Assembly (NCBI GenBank): GCA_016867375.1 | Contig: VGJQ01000004.1 | Span: forward strand, 1 to 46,722 | From: Candidatus Kaiserbacteria bacterium | GTDB taxonomy: Bacteria > Patescibacteriota > Minisyncoccia > Phycocordibacterales > UBA2100 | DNA length: 46,722 bases | Reading direction: 5' to 3' | Part shown: positions 7,931-15,167 of the stretch, in pieces | How positions within the stretch are numbered: the first letter of the stretch is position 1 | Layout of the letters: the number at the start of each line of letters is the position of its first letter | Program-made: the position numbers and the translations under genes | The notes under the pieces: generated by a model | Databases searched by the model: none | What the model saw: the letters and a program-made list of their open reading frames with translations, nothing else | Told to the model about the DNA's origin: nothing

Positions 7931-7965
7931 CGGCAAAAACCCTTGTCTTGCAAGGTTTTTTGCCG
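7931..7965. terminator. hairpin with T-run, possible terminator
   Basis: Stem CGGCAAAAACCCTTG pairs with CAAGGTTTTTTGCCG across a short loop. The internal A/T runs would let it act in either direction. It lies between the promoter of 7102-7833 and the palindrome cluster that follows the sortase gene. Confidence 0.45.
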
Positions 7966-8015
7966 CCTTTGATTGAGGTCTAACACTTGATCACGTGGCG
8001 ATCAGATTTTCACAG

Positions 8016-8134
8016 ATATTCCCTATCTGACGCTATAGCGTCAAATAGGGAATATGAGGAAGGCTCAACCTTCCTCAAGTACACAAGTCAGACTTGTGTA
8101 CTTGCTCCAGATATGTCGAGGTCAGACCTCGACA
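8016..8134. repeat. cluster of four tandem palindromes after the sortase gene
   Basis: Four palindromes fill this part of the 357-nt spacer. 8016-8055: arms ATATTCCCTAT around TGACGCTATAGCGTCA. 8055-8077: arms TGAGGAAGG with a 5-nt loop. 8076-8104: perfect 14-1-14 palindrome centred GTCAGAC. 8114-8134: perfect 10-1-10 palindrome, also centred GTCAGAC. The rest of the spacer holds the 7878-7906 promoter and the 7931 hairpin; I see no gene in it. Confidence 0.85.
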
Positions 8135-8189
8135 CTATTGTTTTGTGCGTAAAGTGAGTGGGTGCTTTCTTGGTGTTGGTCAATGATGG

Positions 8190-8891
8190 TCAATTGGTGC
8201 CGACAAAATCTGCTTCGAGGACGAAGCGTGCGCTTTTACCGGAGAGTGTGTCACAGGTGACGAGTGTGAGCTTCGGACTCATCTCGGGTGAGAGCTCGAC
8301 TTTTGCATCATCAGCATTGACTTGGCGTACCGATGAGACGCGATAGCGGTAGGTCCTGCCATTGTCGCCGGTGAGTGTGATCTCGTCTCCCGCTATGAGT
8401 TCGGGGATATCGTTGAATGCGCGGTACATCTGATTTCGTACGACAGGCAAGTGTGAGGTATGTGCGAAGATGAGGACGTTGCCCCGACCTCCGAGCATGG
8501 CCGAATCGACATAGCGCACCGGGCCCGAGGTGAGTATCGCATCGAGTGTTGCGATGTCGCGCGACAAAGGATTCTGTACAGGCAAATCGAGATCAATCGC
8601 GGAGATGGTGATGCGCGTCGGTCGTACGCCGGAGGCTGTAGTCTGACTCGGTATCGCCGCATTGGCGATGATGGGGGCAGACTGTTCCGGGGTGCGCTGC
8701 GTTGCTTTGGCGCGCGGCGATTCGGTGCTGCCTGTGGTGAGCGACGAAGGAGTCGAACCATCGATATAATACGGCACAAATCCGATCGAGTCGGCAGCCG
8801 AAAGCGTGCAGAAGAATACAAAGACGACCAATGCCACAAATACCGAAAACGGCGTCTTTTTCTCGTGGTGTGAAGAGTCGTGCTGACCCAT
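8190..8891 (-). CDS. sortase, membrane-anchored
   Basis: A sortase-fold cysteine transpeptidase of 233 aa acting outside the membrane. A cytoplasmic start and one signal-anchor helix (~13-33) are followed by a Ser/Thr/Ala linker and the catalytic beta-barrel from ~90. The three catalytic residues are visible: His144 (LIFAHTS), Cys213 (TLVTCDT) and Arg222 (SARFVLEA). Size and layout fit class D/E-like sortases. Its likely local substrate is the IPYTG protein at 1977-3557 (inference). A perfect promoter sits 8 nt before the ATG and there is no Shine-Dalgarno, so the mRNA should be leaderless. It is divergent from the CARDB gene. Confidence 0.9.
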   Translation of the reverse strand: MGQHDSSHHEKKTPFSVFVALVVFVFFCTLSAADSIGFVPYYIDGSTPSSLTTGSTESPRAKATQRTPEQSAPIIANAAIPSQTTASGVRPTRITISAIDLDLPVQNPLSRDIATLDAILTSGPVRYVDSAMLGGRGNVLIFAHTSHLPVVRNQMYRAFNDIPELIAGDEITLTGDNGRTYRYRVSSVRQVNADDAKVELSPEMSPKLTLVTCDTLSGKSARFVLEADFVGTN

Positions 8892-8899
8892 AGAATTTA

Positions 8900-8928
8900 A
8901 TTATATATCAAATATACCATAGTGTCAA
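8900..8928 (-). promoter_or_regulatory. sortase promoter, perfect consensus, leaderless
   Basis: On the minus strand, TTGACA (8928-8923), 17 nt, TATAAT (8905-8900). Only 8 nt lie between the -10 box and the ATG (8891), so the predicted leader is 0-2 nt. This is the cleanest leaderless example in the window. Confidence 0.85.
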
Positions 8929-8967
8929 CTATTGCAGCAGGGCTGTATTTGTGACACGATAATGCTC

Positions 8968-9657
8968 ATGGCAGACTTGAAATTACCATATGCCGAGGAC
9001 GATGGCGAGGATACACTCCCCCCTTCTCATACACCCCCCAAGAAGCGCTTGAGTGCCAACATCCCGGCCTTGGTCGGCTTCCTCGCCCTTGCGGTGATCG
9101 TCATCTGGGGTCTCTCGCACCTCGCCACACTCTCGCGGCCGTGGTTTGTCTCGCTTCTATACCCCAAGCGAGACACGACACACCGTGCGACGTCGACTCT
9201 TTCACGCCCTTCGCTCGGGACTCCTGTCGTGACGCAAAATCTCCAAAAGAAAAAGCCATCTGCGCCGGTGCGTTCGGCCTCTGCACCTGATCTCACCGTC
9301 TTCATCCTCGCTATCGGCGTTATCGATCCGATGACGGGTGTCTTCGTCAATCGTCCGCCGTCCTCCCCTGCTGATATCGTCGCCGCACAGTTTGACATCG
9401 TCAATAGAGGTGGGTCGTCCACGGGCGCATGGTATTTCAGCGCGCTTCTACCGACTGTGTATGGCGGCTACCCATACCTTTCGCCGGTACAGGAGCCACT
9501 GGGTCCGGGTGATCATGTCGTCAATACGCTGCGCTTCTCGCCGATCATCTCTGGCGGTGGTGTATTCAGCGTCGTCGTCGATTCTGAAGGAATGGTGCGT
9601 GAGTCCAATGAGACCAATAATACCGTCGCGGAATTCATTCCGATGATGATGTACTAG
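8968..9657 (+). CDS. membrane-anchored CARDB-domain protein
   Basis: 229 aa from the ATG at 8968; ATGs at 8932 and 8962 are in frame but add non-conserved residues. One membrane helix lies at ~35-55 (IPALVGFLALAVIVIWGL), then a Ser/Thr/Pro linker. A C-terminal CARDB-like beta-sandwich carries the hallmarks APDLTV, FDIVNRGGSSTGAW, PLGPGDH and ESNETNN. CARDB domains are adhesion or scaffold modules on bacterial surfaces. The gene is divergent from the sortase and shares its short promoter region. No sorting motif is seen, so anchoring is by the N-terminal helix. The start is uncertain by 2-12 codons. Confidence 0.8.
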   Translation: MADLKLPYAEDDGEDTLPPSHTPPKKRLSANIPALVGFLALAVIVIWGLSHLATLSRPWFVSLLYPKRDTTHRATSTLSRPSLGTPVVTQNLQKKKPSAPVRSASAPDLTVFILAIGVIDPMTGVFVNRPPSSPADIVAAQFDIVNRGGSSTGAWYFSALLPTVYGGYPYLSPVQEPLGPGDHVVNTLRFSPIISGGGVFSVVVDSEGMVRESNETNNTVAEFIPMMMY

Positions 9658-9735
9658 AGTCTGGTACACAGTCAGTGCGACAGCTCTCACTCAATTACCA
9701 CCCCCATATATCTGCTTTGTCTTTTTTATCTTTCC

Positions 9736-10971
9736 TTATTGCCCCAGCTTTGCGTGGGTAGCCGGTGTGTTGAAGGATGATAACGAGTAGCACATCTGCT
9801 GACAGGTGTTTTCTATGATGTGCACCGACATAAAGCTGCCCAAGACGTGTACACGGTCCCATCCGGGTAGTGCGACGAGTGATCCAGATTCTCCACTGGC
9901 GCCGACCTGATCTACCTCACCCTTTTCATTACGATGACGTTCTCTTCCTGCGTGGGGCGGCTTTATCATAAAGAGTGCGTCTTTTTCGTACGGGTATTTC
10001 TCGTCAACATCATCCCCGTAGACGATCTTTCTCGTCACATCTGTCCATGGCATGGCGATCGAATAGTCGATCACGAGGTGGCCCGGGGATCCTTCGGATA
10101 CTTTGGGGTCGAAGCTCAACGAAACGACCGGCTGACCTGCGATGGTCTCCCTCGTAAGATGAGGATTGAGAACTGGCAGATCTTCGACCCGTTCTCTCGT
10201 AAGATTTTTAAACCATGAGTACTTGTCTGGAGTGACGAGCATAGTGGCTGCATCTACATCGGGGCTCGTGGTAAATTGATCTCTCAATGCAGGCGGCGCT
10301 TGGGCCAGGCAGTGCCGGGCTGTGCTGAAGCTTAGTGTGCGCACCGCATCTCGATACATAAAGCCATTGCAGTGTATGAAGCCCGGTACCGAAGATTTTA
10401 TCTTGAATGCGGCATTGCGGAGCGTGCGTAGGGTGGCGGGTGCGCAGAGAGATTCGAATTTGTCGATACTCTCTCCACGGGCGCATGCCCCCCTGATTTC
10501 TGTAGAGACGTGATCTGCGATCCTGATGATGTCCCAAAATCTCTGGGGATTGTAGCGCAGTCGTGGGTCATTGAATGCCTGCATGTAGGGGCCTTCGGAG
10601 GTAAAGGCGCGTTCCAAAAAGAGGATTTTGTCGGTCAGGGGTACGTCTTCGGAGAACATCAGGCGTTCGATATACGCGATCTCCTGATCGCTCAATGTCA
10701 GGGAGTTGATCGTCTCTTTGAACCATCGTGCGTATTCAGGATGAACAGATTTTCTAGGGATGGTCTCCGGTGTGTGCATGTGCGGTGTCTGATTATCGAA
10801 GTAGTACGTGTATGCCTCTTCTGCCGGTGCGGGTGCTGCCTGCAAAGCGCCGGCCATCGCGAGCGCGAGGCGGAGCGACTTTGTCGCATTGTCGCGCTTT
10901 TTGTCGTGCAGACGATCTCGCTGCTCTGTGTCAGGTCTTCTCTTGCGCTTCTCCATGCGGTCCATCGACAT
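9736..10971 (-). CDS. secreted trypsin-like (S1 fold) serine protease candidate
   Basis: 411 aa. A long, very basic start (residues 1-31) precedes a hydrophobic export segment (~32-50, SLRLALAMAGALQAAPAPAEE). The C-terminal half shows a trypsin-like triad in order: His220 in STARHC (compare TAAHC) with CNGF about 20 residues before it for the usual His-loop disulfide, an Asp in DVDAATMLV (238 or 240), and Ser362 in GASGESGSLVAL (compare GDSGGPL). The N-terminal ~150 residues are of unknown family. The protein probably acts outside the membrane on envelope or host-cell proteins (inference). TATAAT ends 6 nt before the ATG and no Shine-Dalgarno is seen. Confidence 0.65.
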   Translation of the reverse strand: MSMDRMEKRKRRPDTEQRDRLHDKKRDNATKSLRLALAMAGALQAAPAPAEEAYTYYFDNQTPHMHTPETIPRKSVHPEYARWFKETINSLTLSDQEIAYIERLMFSEDVPLTDKILFLERAFTSEGPYMQAFNDPRLRYNPQRFWDIIRIADHVSTEIRGACARGESIDKFESLCAPATLRTLRNAAFKIKSSVPGFIHCNGFMYRDAVRTLSFSTARHCLAQAPPALRDQFTTSPDVDAATMLVTPDKYSWFKNLTRERVEDLPVLNPHLTRETIAGQPVVSLSFDPKVSEGSPGHLVIDYSIAMPWTDVTRKIVYGDDVDEKYPYEKDALFMIKPPHAGRERHRNEKGEVDQVGASGESGSLVALPGWDRVHVLGSFMSVHIIENTCQQMCYSLSSFNTPATHAKLGQ

Positions 10972-10977
10972 GGGATC

Positions 10978-10983
10978 ATTATA
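10978..10983 (-). promoter_or_regulatory. -10 box of the protease gene, leaderless type
   Basis: TATAAT on the minus strand, 6 nt before the ATG (10971). No convincing -35 and no Shine-Dalgarno. Confidence 0.6.
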
Positions 10984-11074
10984 CCCTCCAGCACGGGTGT
11001 ATTTACTGGAGTATGTTCAAAACCCAGGCACGAGGCGCACCCTTTCGGAAACCGGATTTTTCTGCTGAAAAATA

Positions 11075-11112
11075 ATATGCTATCTCTACCCTATAGCGTA
11101 GAGATAGCATAT
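11075..11112. repeat. 15-bp inverted repeat after gyrB
   Basis: Arms ATATGCTATCTCTAC and their exact complement around an 8-nt loop. It lies between the protease promoter and the gyrB stop. No T-run follows, so I do not call a terminator. Confidence 0.7.
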
Positions 11113-11168
11113 GTCGTGTCGCGATAAAAAATAAGCAGTCCTCAGATCAAACCAGCGTAAGGTACGCG

Positions 11169-13295
11169 TTAGATATCCAGTGTCGCTTCTTTGGCGTGCG
11201 AGGTGATGAATGATTTGCGGGCCGGGACGTCGGTACCCATGAGCATATCGAAGATGCGATCGGCATCCTGTGCATCGTCGATCGTGACTTGCTTGAGGAC
11301 GCGGTTGGACGGATTCATCGTGGTCTCGGAGAGTTCTTCGGGGTTCATCTCGCCCAAGCCTTTGTAACGCTGGACGGAGATTTTTGCTTGGCGCACCGGA
11401 GCTTTGGCGGAGGCGGCTTCTTCCTCGGTCTCCATCTCATCCGACTCCGCTAAAGCTTCGTCGGACACAGCGGGCATATCCTCGCCGACGTATTCGATGC
11501 GCTGCTCGTCGGTATATGCGTAGAAGACTTCTTTACCCTTCTTGATCTTGTAGAGTGGCGGCTGTGCGATGTAGACGTACCCGCCGTCGATCACGGGGCG
11601 GAAATGACGATAGAAGAGTGTGAGCAGAAGGGTGCGGATGTGCGCTCCGTCGACATCGGCATCGGTCGCGATGATGATCTTGTGGTAACGGAGCTTGGAG
11701 AGGTCGAAGATGTCGCCGATTGCGGTACCCATCGCGACGACGAGATTCTTGATTTGTTCGGAAGCGAGCATTTTGTCGAGGCGGGCGCGCTCGATGTTGA
11801 GGATCTTGCCGCGCAGCGGGAGGATCGCTTGCGTGCGGCGATCGCGACCCATCTTGGCGCTGCCGCCTGCCGAATCGCCCTCTACGATGAAGAGTTCGGA
11901 TTCTTCGGCCGACTTCGTCTGGCAGTCGGCAAGCTTGCCCGGGAGGGTCATGCCGTCGAGCGCTCCTTTGCGGAGGATCGAATCCTTGGCGGCTTTGGCG
12001 GCTTTGCGGGCCTTCATGGCGAGCGCTGCTTTGCCGATGATCTCACGCGCTTCGTCCGGATGCTCCTCGAGAAATGCGGCGAAAGCTTCGCTAAAGACAG
12101 TCTGTGTCGCGCTCAATGCCTCCACCGAGCCGAGCTTACCCTTGGTCTGTCCTTCAAACTGGATTTCGCGCATCTTGATCGAGACGACTGCCGTGAGGCC
12201 TTCGAGGACGTCGTCGCCGGTGAAATTATCGGAATCCTTTCCTCCGGAGGAGGATCCGCCTTTGGCGGAGCCGCTACCTTTTGCAGCGGTGTTGAGCGTG
12301 CGCGTGAGGGCTGTCTTGAAGCCGGTGATGTGTGTGCCGCCTTCGGGATTGTAAATATTATTTGCAAATGCACTGATGCGTGCGGTGATGTCGTCGACGT
12401 ATTGCAGAGCGATCTCCACCTGTACGCTGTCTTTTTCACTGCCGCCTGTTGGGATGAAGTCTTTTTCGACGTAGAAGATCGTCTTGTGAAGCGGGGTCTG
12501 ATGGCGGTTCTGGAAGCCGACGAGACTGCGCAAGCCACCCTCAAAGTAGAAGGTCATTGACGGTGCGTCGATCCCAAGATCGCGCATCCAGAAGGTGTCC
12601 TTCTCGTCGAGTTTGTCGATGTCGCGGCCTGAGAGATCGCGCATGTCGATGATGGTGATGCGTAGGTCCTTGACCAGATAAGCCTGCTGGCGGAGATGAT
12701 TGATGATGGTCTGGAAATGGTATTCGATGACGGAAAAGATCGACGGATCGGCATCGAAGGTGATGATGGTGCCGGTGCGATCGGAGGGGCCGACTTTCTT
12801 TACCTGCGCGACAGGCTTGCCGCCGTTTTTGTATTCCTGCACGTACTTGCCGCCATCGCGATGGACCTCGGCGCGCATGTAGGTGGAGAGCGCATTTACC
12901 ACTGATGCACCAACGCCATGGAGACCGCCGGAGACTTTGTAGCCCTCGCCGCCGAATTTGCCGCCCGCATGAAGCACGGTGAGGATGGTCTCGAGTGCGG
13001 AGACTTTTGTCTTGGGGTGGATGTCGACCGGGATGCCGCGGCCGTTGTCGGTGACGCGGATACGATTGCCCGGCAAGATCGCGACTTCGATGTCGTCGCA
13101 GAAGCCGCCCATCGCTTCGTCGCGTGAGTTGTCGAAGATTTCCCAGACGAGGTGGTGGAGGCCGTCGATTCCGGTGGTACCGATGTACATGCCCGGGCGG
13201 CGGCGCACTGCCTCGAGCCCCTCCAATACCGTGATGTCGGAAGCATCGTAATGACCCGCTTTTTTGGTCTCCTTTGCTGGTGCTTTCTTGGCCAT
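11169..13295 (-). CDS. gyrB: DNA gyrase subunit B
   Basis: 708 aa, the ATPase subunit of type IIA topoisomerase that supercoils DNA with GyrA. GHKL ATPase motifs are visible (EIFDNSRDEA, DNGRGIPVD, GGLHGVGASVVNAL), then the transducer domain and the TOPRIM domain (IVEGDSAGGSAKMGRD, DADVDGAHIRTLLL). The C-terminus ends as in Gram-positive GyrB (SHAKEATLDI), without the long insertion of E. coli. An unusual Gly/Ser/Lys insert (SAKGGSSSGGKDSDN) coincides with a palindromic DNA repeat at 12241-12272. An acidic insert precedes QRYKGLGEMNPEEL. ParE is the alternative, but the sequence reads as GyrB. Confidence 0.93.
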   Translation of the reverse strand: MAKKAPAKETKKAGHYDASDITVLEGLEAVRRRPGMYIGTTGIDGLHHLVWEIFDNSRDEAMGGFCDDIEVAILPGNRIRVTDNGRGIPVDIHPKTKVSALETILTVLHAGGKFGGEGYKVSGGLHGVGASVVNALSTYMRAEVHRDGGKYVQEYKNGGKPVAQVKKVGPSDRTGTIITFDADPSIFSVIEYHFQTIINHLRQQAYLVKDLRITIIDMRDLSGRDIDKLDEKDTFWMRDLGIDAPSMTFYFEGGLRSLVGFQNRHQTPLHKTIFYVEKDFIPTGGSEKDSVQVEIALQYVDDITARISAFANNIYNPEGGTHITGFKTALTRTLNTAAKGSGSAKGGSSSGGKDSDNFTGDDVLEGLTAVVSIKMREIQFEGQTKGKLGSVEALSATQTVFSEAFAAFLEEHPDEAREIIGKAALAMKARKAAKAAKDSILRKGALDGMTLPGKLADCQTKSAEESELFIVEGDSAGGSAKMGRDRRTQAILPLRGKILNIERARLDKMLASEQIKNLVVAMGTAIGDIFDLSKLRYHKIIIATDADVDGAHIRTLLLTLFYRHFRPVIDGGYVYIAQPPLYKIKKGKEVFYAYTDEQRIEYVGEDMPAVSDEALAESDEMETEEEAASAKAPVRQAKISVQRYKGLGEMNPEELSETTMNPSNRVLKQVTIDDAQDADRIFDMLMGTDVPARKSFITSHAKEATLDI
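12241..12272. repeat. in-frame GGATCC-type palindromic repeat inside gyrB
   Basis: CCTCCGGAGGAGGATCC followed by GCCTTTGGCGGAG. It encodes most of the Gly/Ser/Lys insert of GyrB. It resembles 29950-29979 in atpD and 41628-41657 in a spacer, which share the core GGATCCGCC. Confidence 0.65.
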
Positions 13296-13306
13296 AGAGT
13301 GCGGGA

Positions 13307-13315
13307 ATTATAGCA
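13307..13315 (-). promoter_or_regulatory. gyrB extended -10 promoter
   Basis: TGC-TATAAT on the minus strand, 11 nt before the gyrB ATG, giving a leader of about 4 nt. No Shine-Dalgarno. Confidence 0.7.
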
Positions 13316-13337
13316 GAAAATCGGACGGAATGGGTCA

Positions 13338-13366
13338 TTGACAAGTGTATGCCAATGATGTATCAT
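13338..13366 (+). promoter_or_regulatory. promoter of the 13405-13707 gene
   Basis: TTGACA (13338-13343), 17 nt, TATCAT (13361-13366). The same -35/spacer/TATCAT layout recurs at 34759-34787 and, with TTGACT, at 24143-24115. Confidence 0.75.
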
Positions 13367-13404
13367 ATACACTAGAAATGGGCTCACTAAGAAAGGTTGA
13401 TGCT

Positions 13405-13707
13405 ATGCGCTTTGTTCTCACTCTTGTCATGCTGTCCCTTCTTATGGGGACGACGGCGTATGCGGGCTACGTCCCAAATGACGATGATTTCTTTCACCCA
13501 TACTTCTCGCCTGTAGACTATGTGGCGATGGAAGCGGCGGCGAAGTGTCTCGAAAAGCATGATTTGTCACCGCTAGAGGTCGAGGGCGATGACGGCGAGG
13601 TGGTACTCGTCGCACCGGGCATGGCTCGGAAAACGAACGGCACAAAATGGTCGCCTGGTGATCTGGACCGCATGGTCGCGGCCAACGTATGTCTGTGGCC
13701 CCGATGA
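13405..13707 (+). CDS. small secreted protein, unknown family
   Basis: 100 aa with a clear signal peptide (MRFVLTLVMLSLLMGTTAYA, cut before GYVPN). The mature domain is acidic, about 80 residues with two Cys (AAAKCLEKH and ANVCLWPR) that may form one disulfide. GAAAGG lies 8 nt before the chosen ATG. An in-frame ATG at 13378, only 11 nt after the -10 box, would add nine residues before the signal peptide. The gene forms a complete single-gene unit with its own promoter and terminator. Confidence 0.65.
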   Translation: MRFVLTLVMLSLLMGTTAYAGYVPNDDDFFHPYFSPVDYVAMEAAAKCLEKHDLSPLEVEGDDGEVVLVAPGMARKTNGTKWSPGDLDRMVAANVCLWPR

Positions 13708-13718
13708 CGGTATTGATG

Positions 13719-13754
13719 GCCGCCGGAAGCGATTCCGGCGGCTTTTCTTTTTTT
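13719..13754 (+). terminator. terminator of the 13405-13707 gene
   Basis: 10-bp stem GCCGCCGGAA / TTCCGGCGGC, loop GCGA, then TTTTCTTTTTTTT. Confidence 0.9.
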
Positions 13755-13827
13755 TCGTGCACATGATACTGTTTTGAGAGGATGGTATCGTCTGCAATCG
13801 TGCGGGCGAAAAAAGTGGGAGGAAGTC

Positions 13828-14409
13828 ATGGGTCCTCGCAGTAGCGATTCAAATGTGATGTGGCCGGATTCACGAAGGTCTTATAGGGTCGAAACTCGCA
13901 GGGTGGAGAGTGTGCCTGCGACACCGGCCACCAAAGAGACCCTCTTCGATGTTGTCGAATACGAACACTCGCAACTAAGGTCCGAGCGATGGAAGCGCAT
14001 ACGGGAAGCGTGGAAGATCTATGTGGTCGTCCAGATTTTCTTTTTGATTCTCGGGATCGTGTTTCCCGATGGATTCACCACCGGCGCGGTCTTCTGCTCT
14101 TCGTTTATCACCTGGCTCTGGTTTGGGCTTGATATCAAAAGCGTGATCTGGCGGGAATCCGATCTGCGGATGGAGACGCCGACCATGTGGTATTTTGCCA
14201 ACGGCGAGACACGCTATGTGCCGCCGGAAATCGTTGAGCTTGTCGTGAAAGCGAAAGGGTCGGATCCGGGACTCAAGAACTTCAAAGTTCGTTGGATCGG
14301 CCAGAACGATCCGATTGTCCTGATGTTCCGAACAGGTTCAAAGCCGGAAATCATCGCTGTCTACGACGTGGACGAGGACGGTACGGCGGTTATCAAATAT
14401 TCGCGGTAA
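13828..14409 (+). CDS. two-helix membrane protein, paralogue A
   Basis: 193 aa. GGGAGG lies shortly before the ATG at 13828; the longer frame from 13774 lacks such a site. A polar N-terminus of ~75 residues precedes two membrane helices (IYVVVQIFFLILGIVFP and TGAVFCSSFITWLWFGLDI). A C-terminal soluble domain reads ...VRWIGQNDPIVLMFRTG...IIAVYDVDEDGTAVI. No known family recognised. The next gene has exactly the same length, the same layout and a matching C-terminal pattern, so the two are tandem paralogues. A terminator follows at 14425. Confidence 0.65.
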   Translation: MGPRSSDSNVMWPDSRRSYRVETRRVESVPATPATKETLFDVVEYEHSQLRSERWKRIREAWKIYVVVQIFFLILGIVFPDGFTTGAVFCSSFITWLWFGLDIKSVIWRESDLRMETPTMWYFANGETRYVPPEIVELVVKAKGSDPGLKNFKVRWIGQNDPIVLMFRTGSKPEIIAVYDVDEDGTAVIKYSR

Positions 14410-14424
14410 TGCTTTTGCATTCAA

Positions 14425-14456
14425 GACCGCCAAGCGCAAGCGCTTGGCGGTCTTTT
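14425..14456 (+). terminator. terminator of paralogue A
   Basis: 12-bp perfect stem GACCGCCAAGCG / CGCTTGGCGGTC, loop CAAG, then TTTT. Confidence 0.85.
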
Positions 14457-14543
14457 GCTTGCAGTACCATGAGATGCGTATTAGAGTATTCATTGGAAAG
14501 ACCGATGTGTTTTCGGTCTCGATATAGAAATGGGAGAAGTAAG

Positions 14544-15125
14544 ATGAGTCAGCATGAATCTGTCGTCCTCGAAGGCAAACTCCTTTCGCCGACTGAGTTT
14601 CTCAAGGCAAACAATATGTATTGGCCTGCGTGGTGGGTGAGCGTGCATAAGTTGTGGGCTCTCGCGCGCTATGGGCTGGTGGATAGTCTCAACGGATTGA
14701 CGCTGATTTCTGCTGTCGGTTCATATATCGTCGCGGGAATGATAGTGTTCTGGGTATCGTTGTTCCAAAGCGTGTTTGTTCCTATCAACGCATGGGCGTT
14801 CTTCGGACAAATCGGACTTATCGGCACTGTCTTTTTTGTCACTTTCGGAATGAAAATGAAGTGCTTTCCCTTCTGGATGAGGACGGAGGTCAAGAAGAAG
14901 AATTGGTTTTCCCAGGGCCATAGAGGTGAAAGAGATCTCCCTTACGAAGCGAAACGTGTGCGCGACCTTATCGGAGCCGCATATCCAGATGCAAAGATCA
15001 CTGTCGAGGCGCTCGGCTATGATCCGATCATGTGGGTGCAAATCCCGGGTACGCGGCGGCGCCATGCGGTCTGCATCTGGGACTACGACAAGGTCGGCAA
15101 TGCGATCATGCTGCATCCTAAGTAA
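14544..15125 (+). CDS. two-helix membrane protein, paralogue B
   Basis: 193 aa from the ATG at 14544, with GGGAG 8-9 nt upstream. Two hydrophobic helices (LISAVGSYIVAGMIVFWVSL and FFGQIGLIGTVFFVTFG) are followed by a soluble domain ending VEALGYDPIMWVQIPG...AVCIWDYDKVGNAIM. This matches paralogue A: (I/L)G-x(1-2)-DPI, a short strand, then (A/V)V-x(1-2)-YD-x-(D/V)-x-G-x-A(V/I). The N-terminal part differs. Function is unknown; the shared C-terminal domain may sense or bind a ligand (speculative). A terminator that overlaps the pheT 3' end closes the unit. Confidence 0.65.
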   Translation: MSQHESVVLEGKLLSPTEFLKANNMYWPAWWVSVHKLWALARYGLVDSLNGLTLISAVGSYIVAGMIVFWVSLFQSVFVPINAWAFFGQIGLIGTVFFVTFGMKMKCFPFWMRTEVKKKNWFSQGHRGERDLPYEAKRVRDLIGAAYPDAKITVEALGYDPIMWVQIPGTRRRHAVCIWDYDKVGNAIMLHPK

Positions 15126-15133
15126 TCAATCCG

Positions 15134-15167
15134 CCGCCGAGCTTCGCGCTCGGCGGTCTTCTTTTTC
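15134..15167. terminator. terminator between paralogue B and pheT
   Basis: 9-bp stem CCGCCGAGC / GCTCGGCGG with a 5-nt loop, then TCTTCTTTTT on the plus strand. It touches the pheT stop codon at 15167. Confidence 0.8.

Noticed and set aside
11604-12560. A 318-codon open frame antisense to gyrB (and a 239-codon one antisense to atpA at 32478-33197)
   Set aside because: Shadow frames of highly conserved genes; no start signal, no family and no conserved motif.
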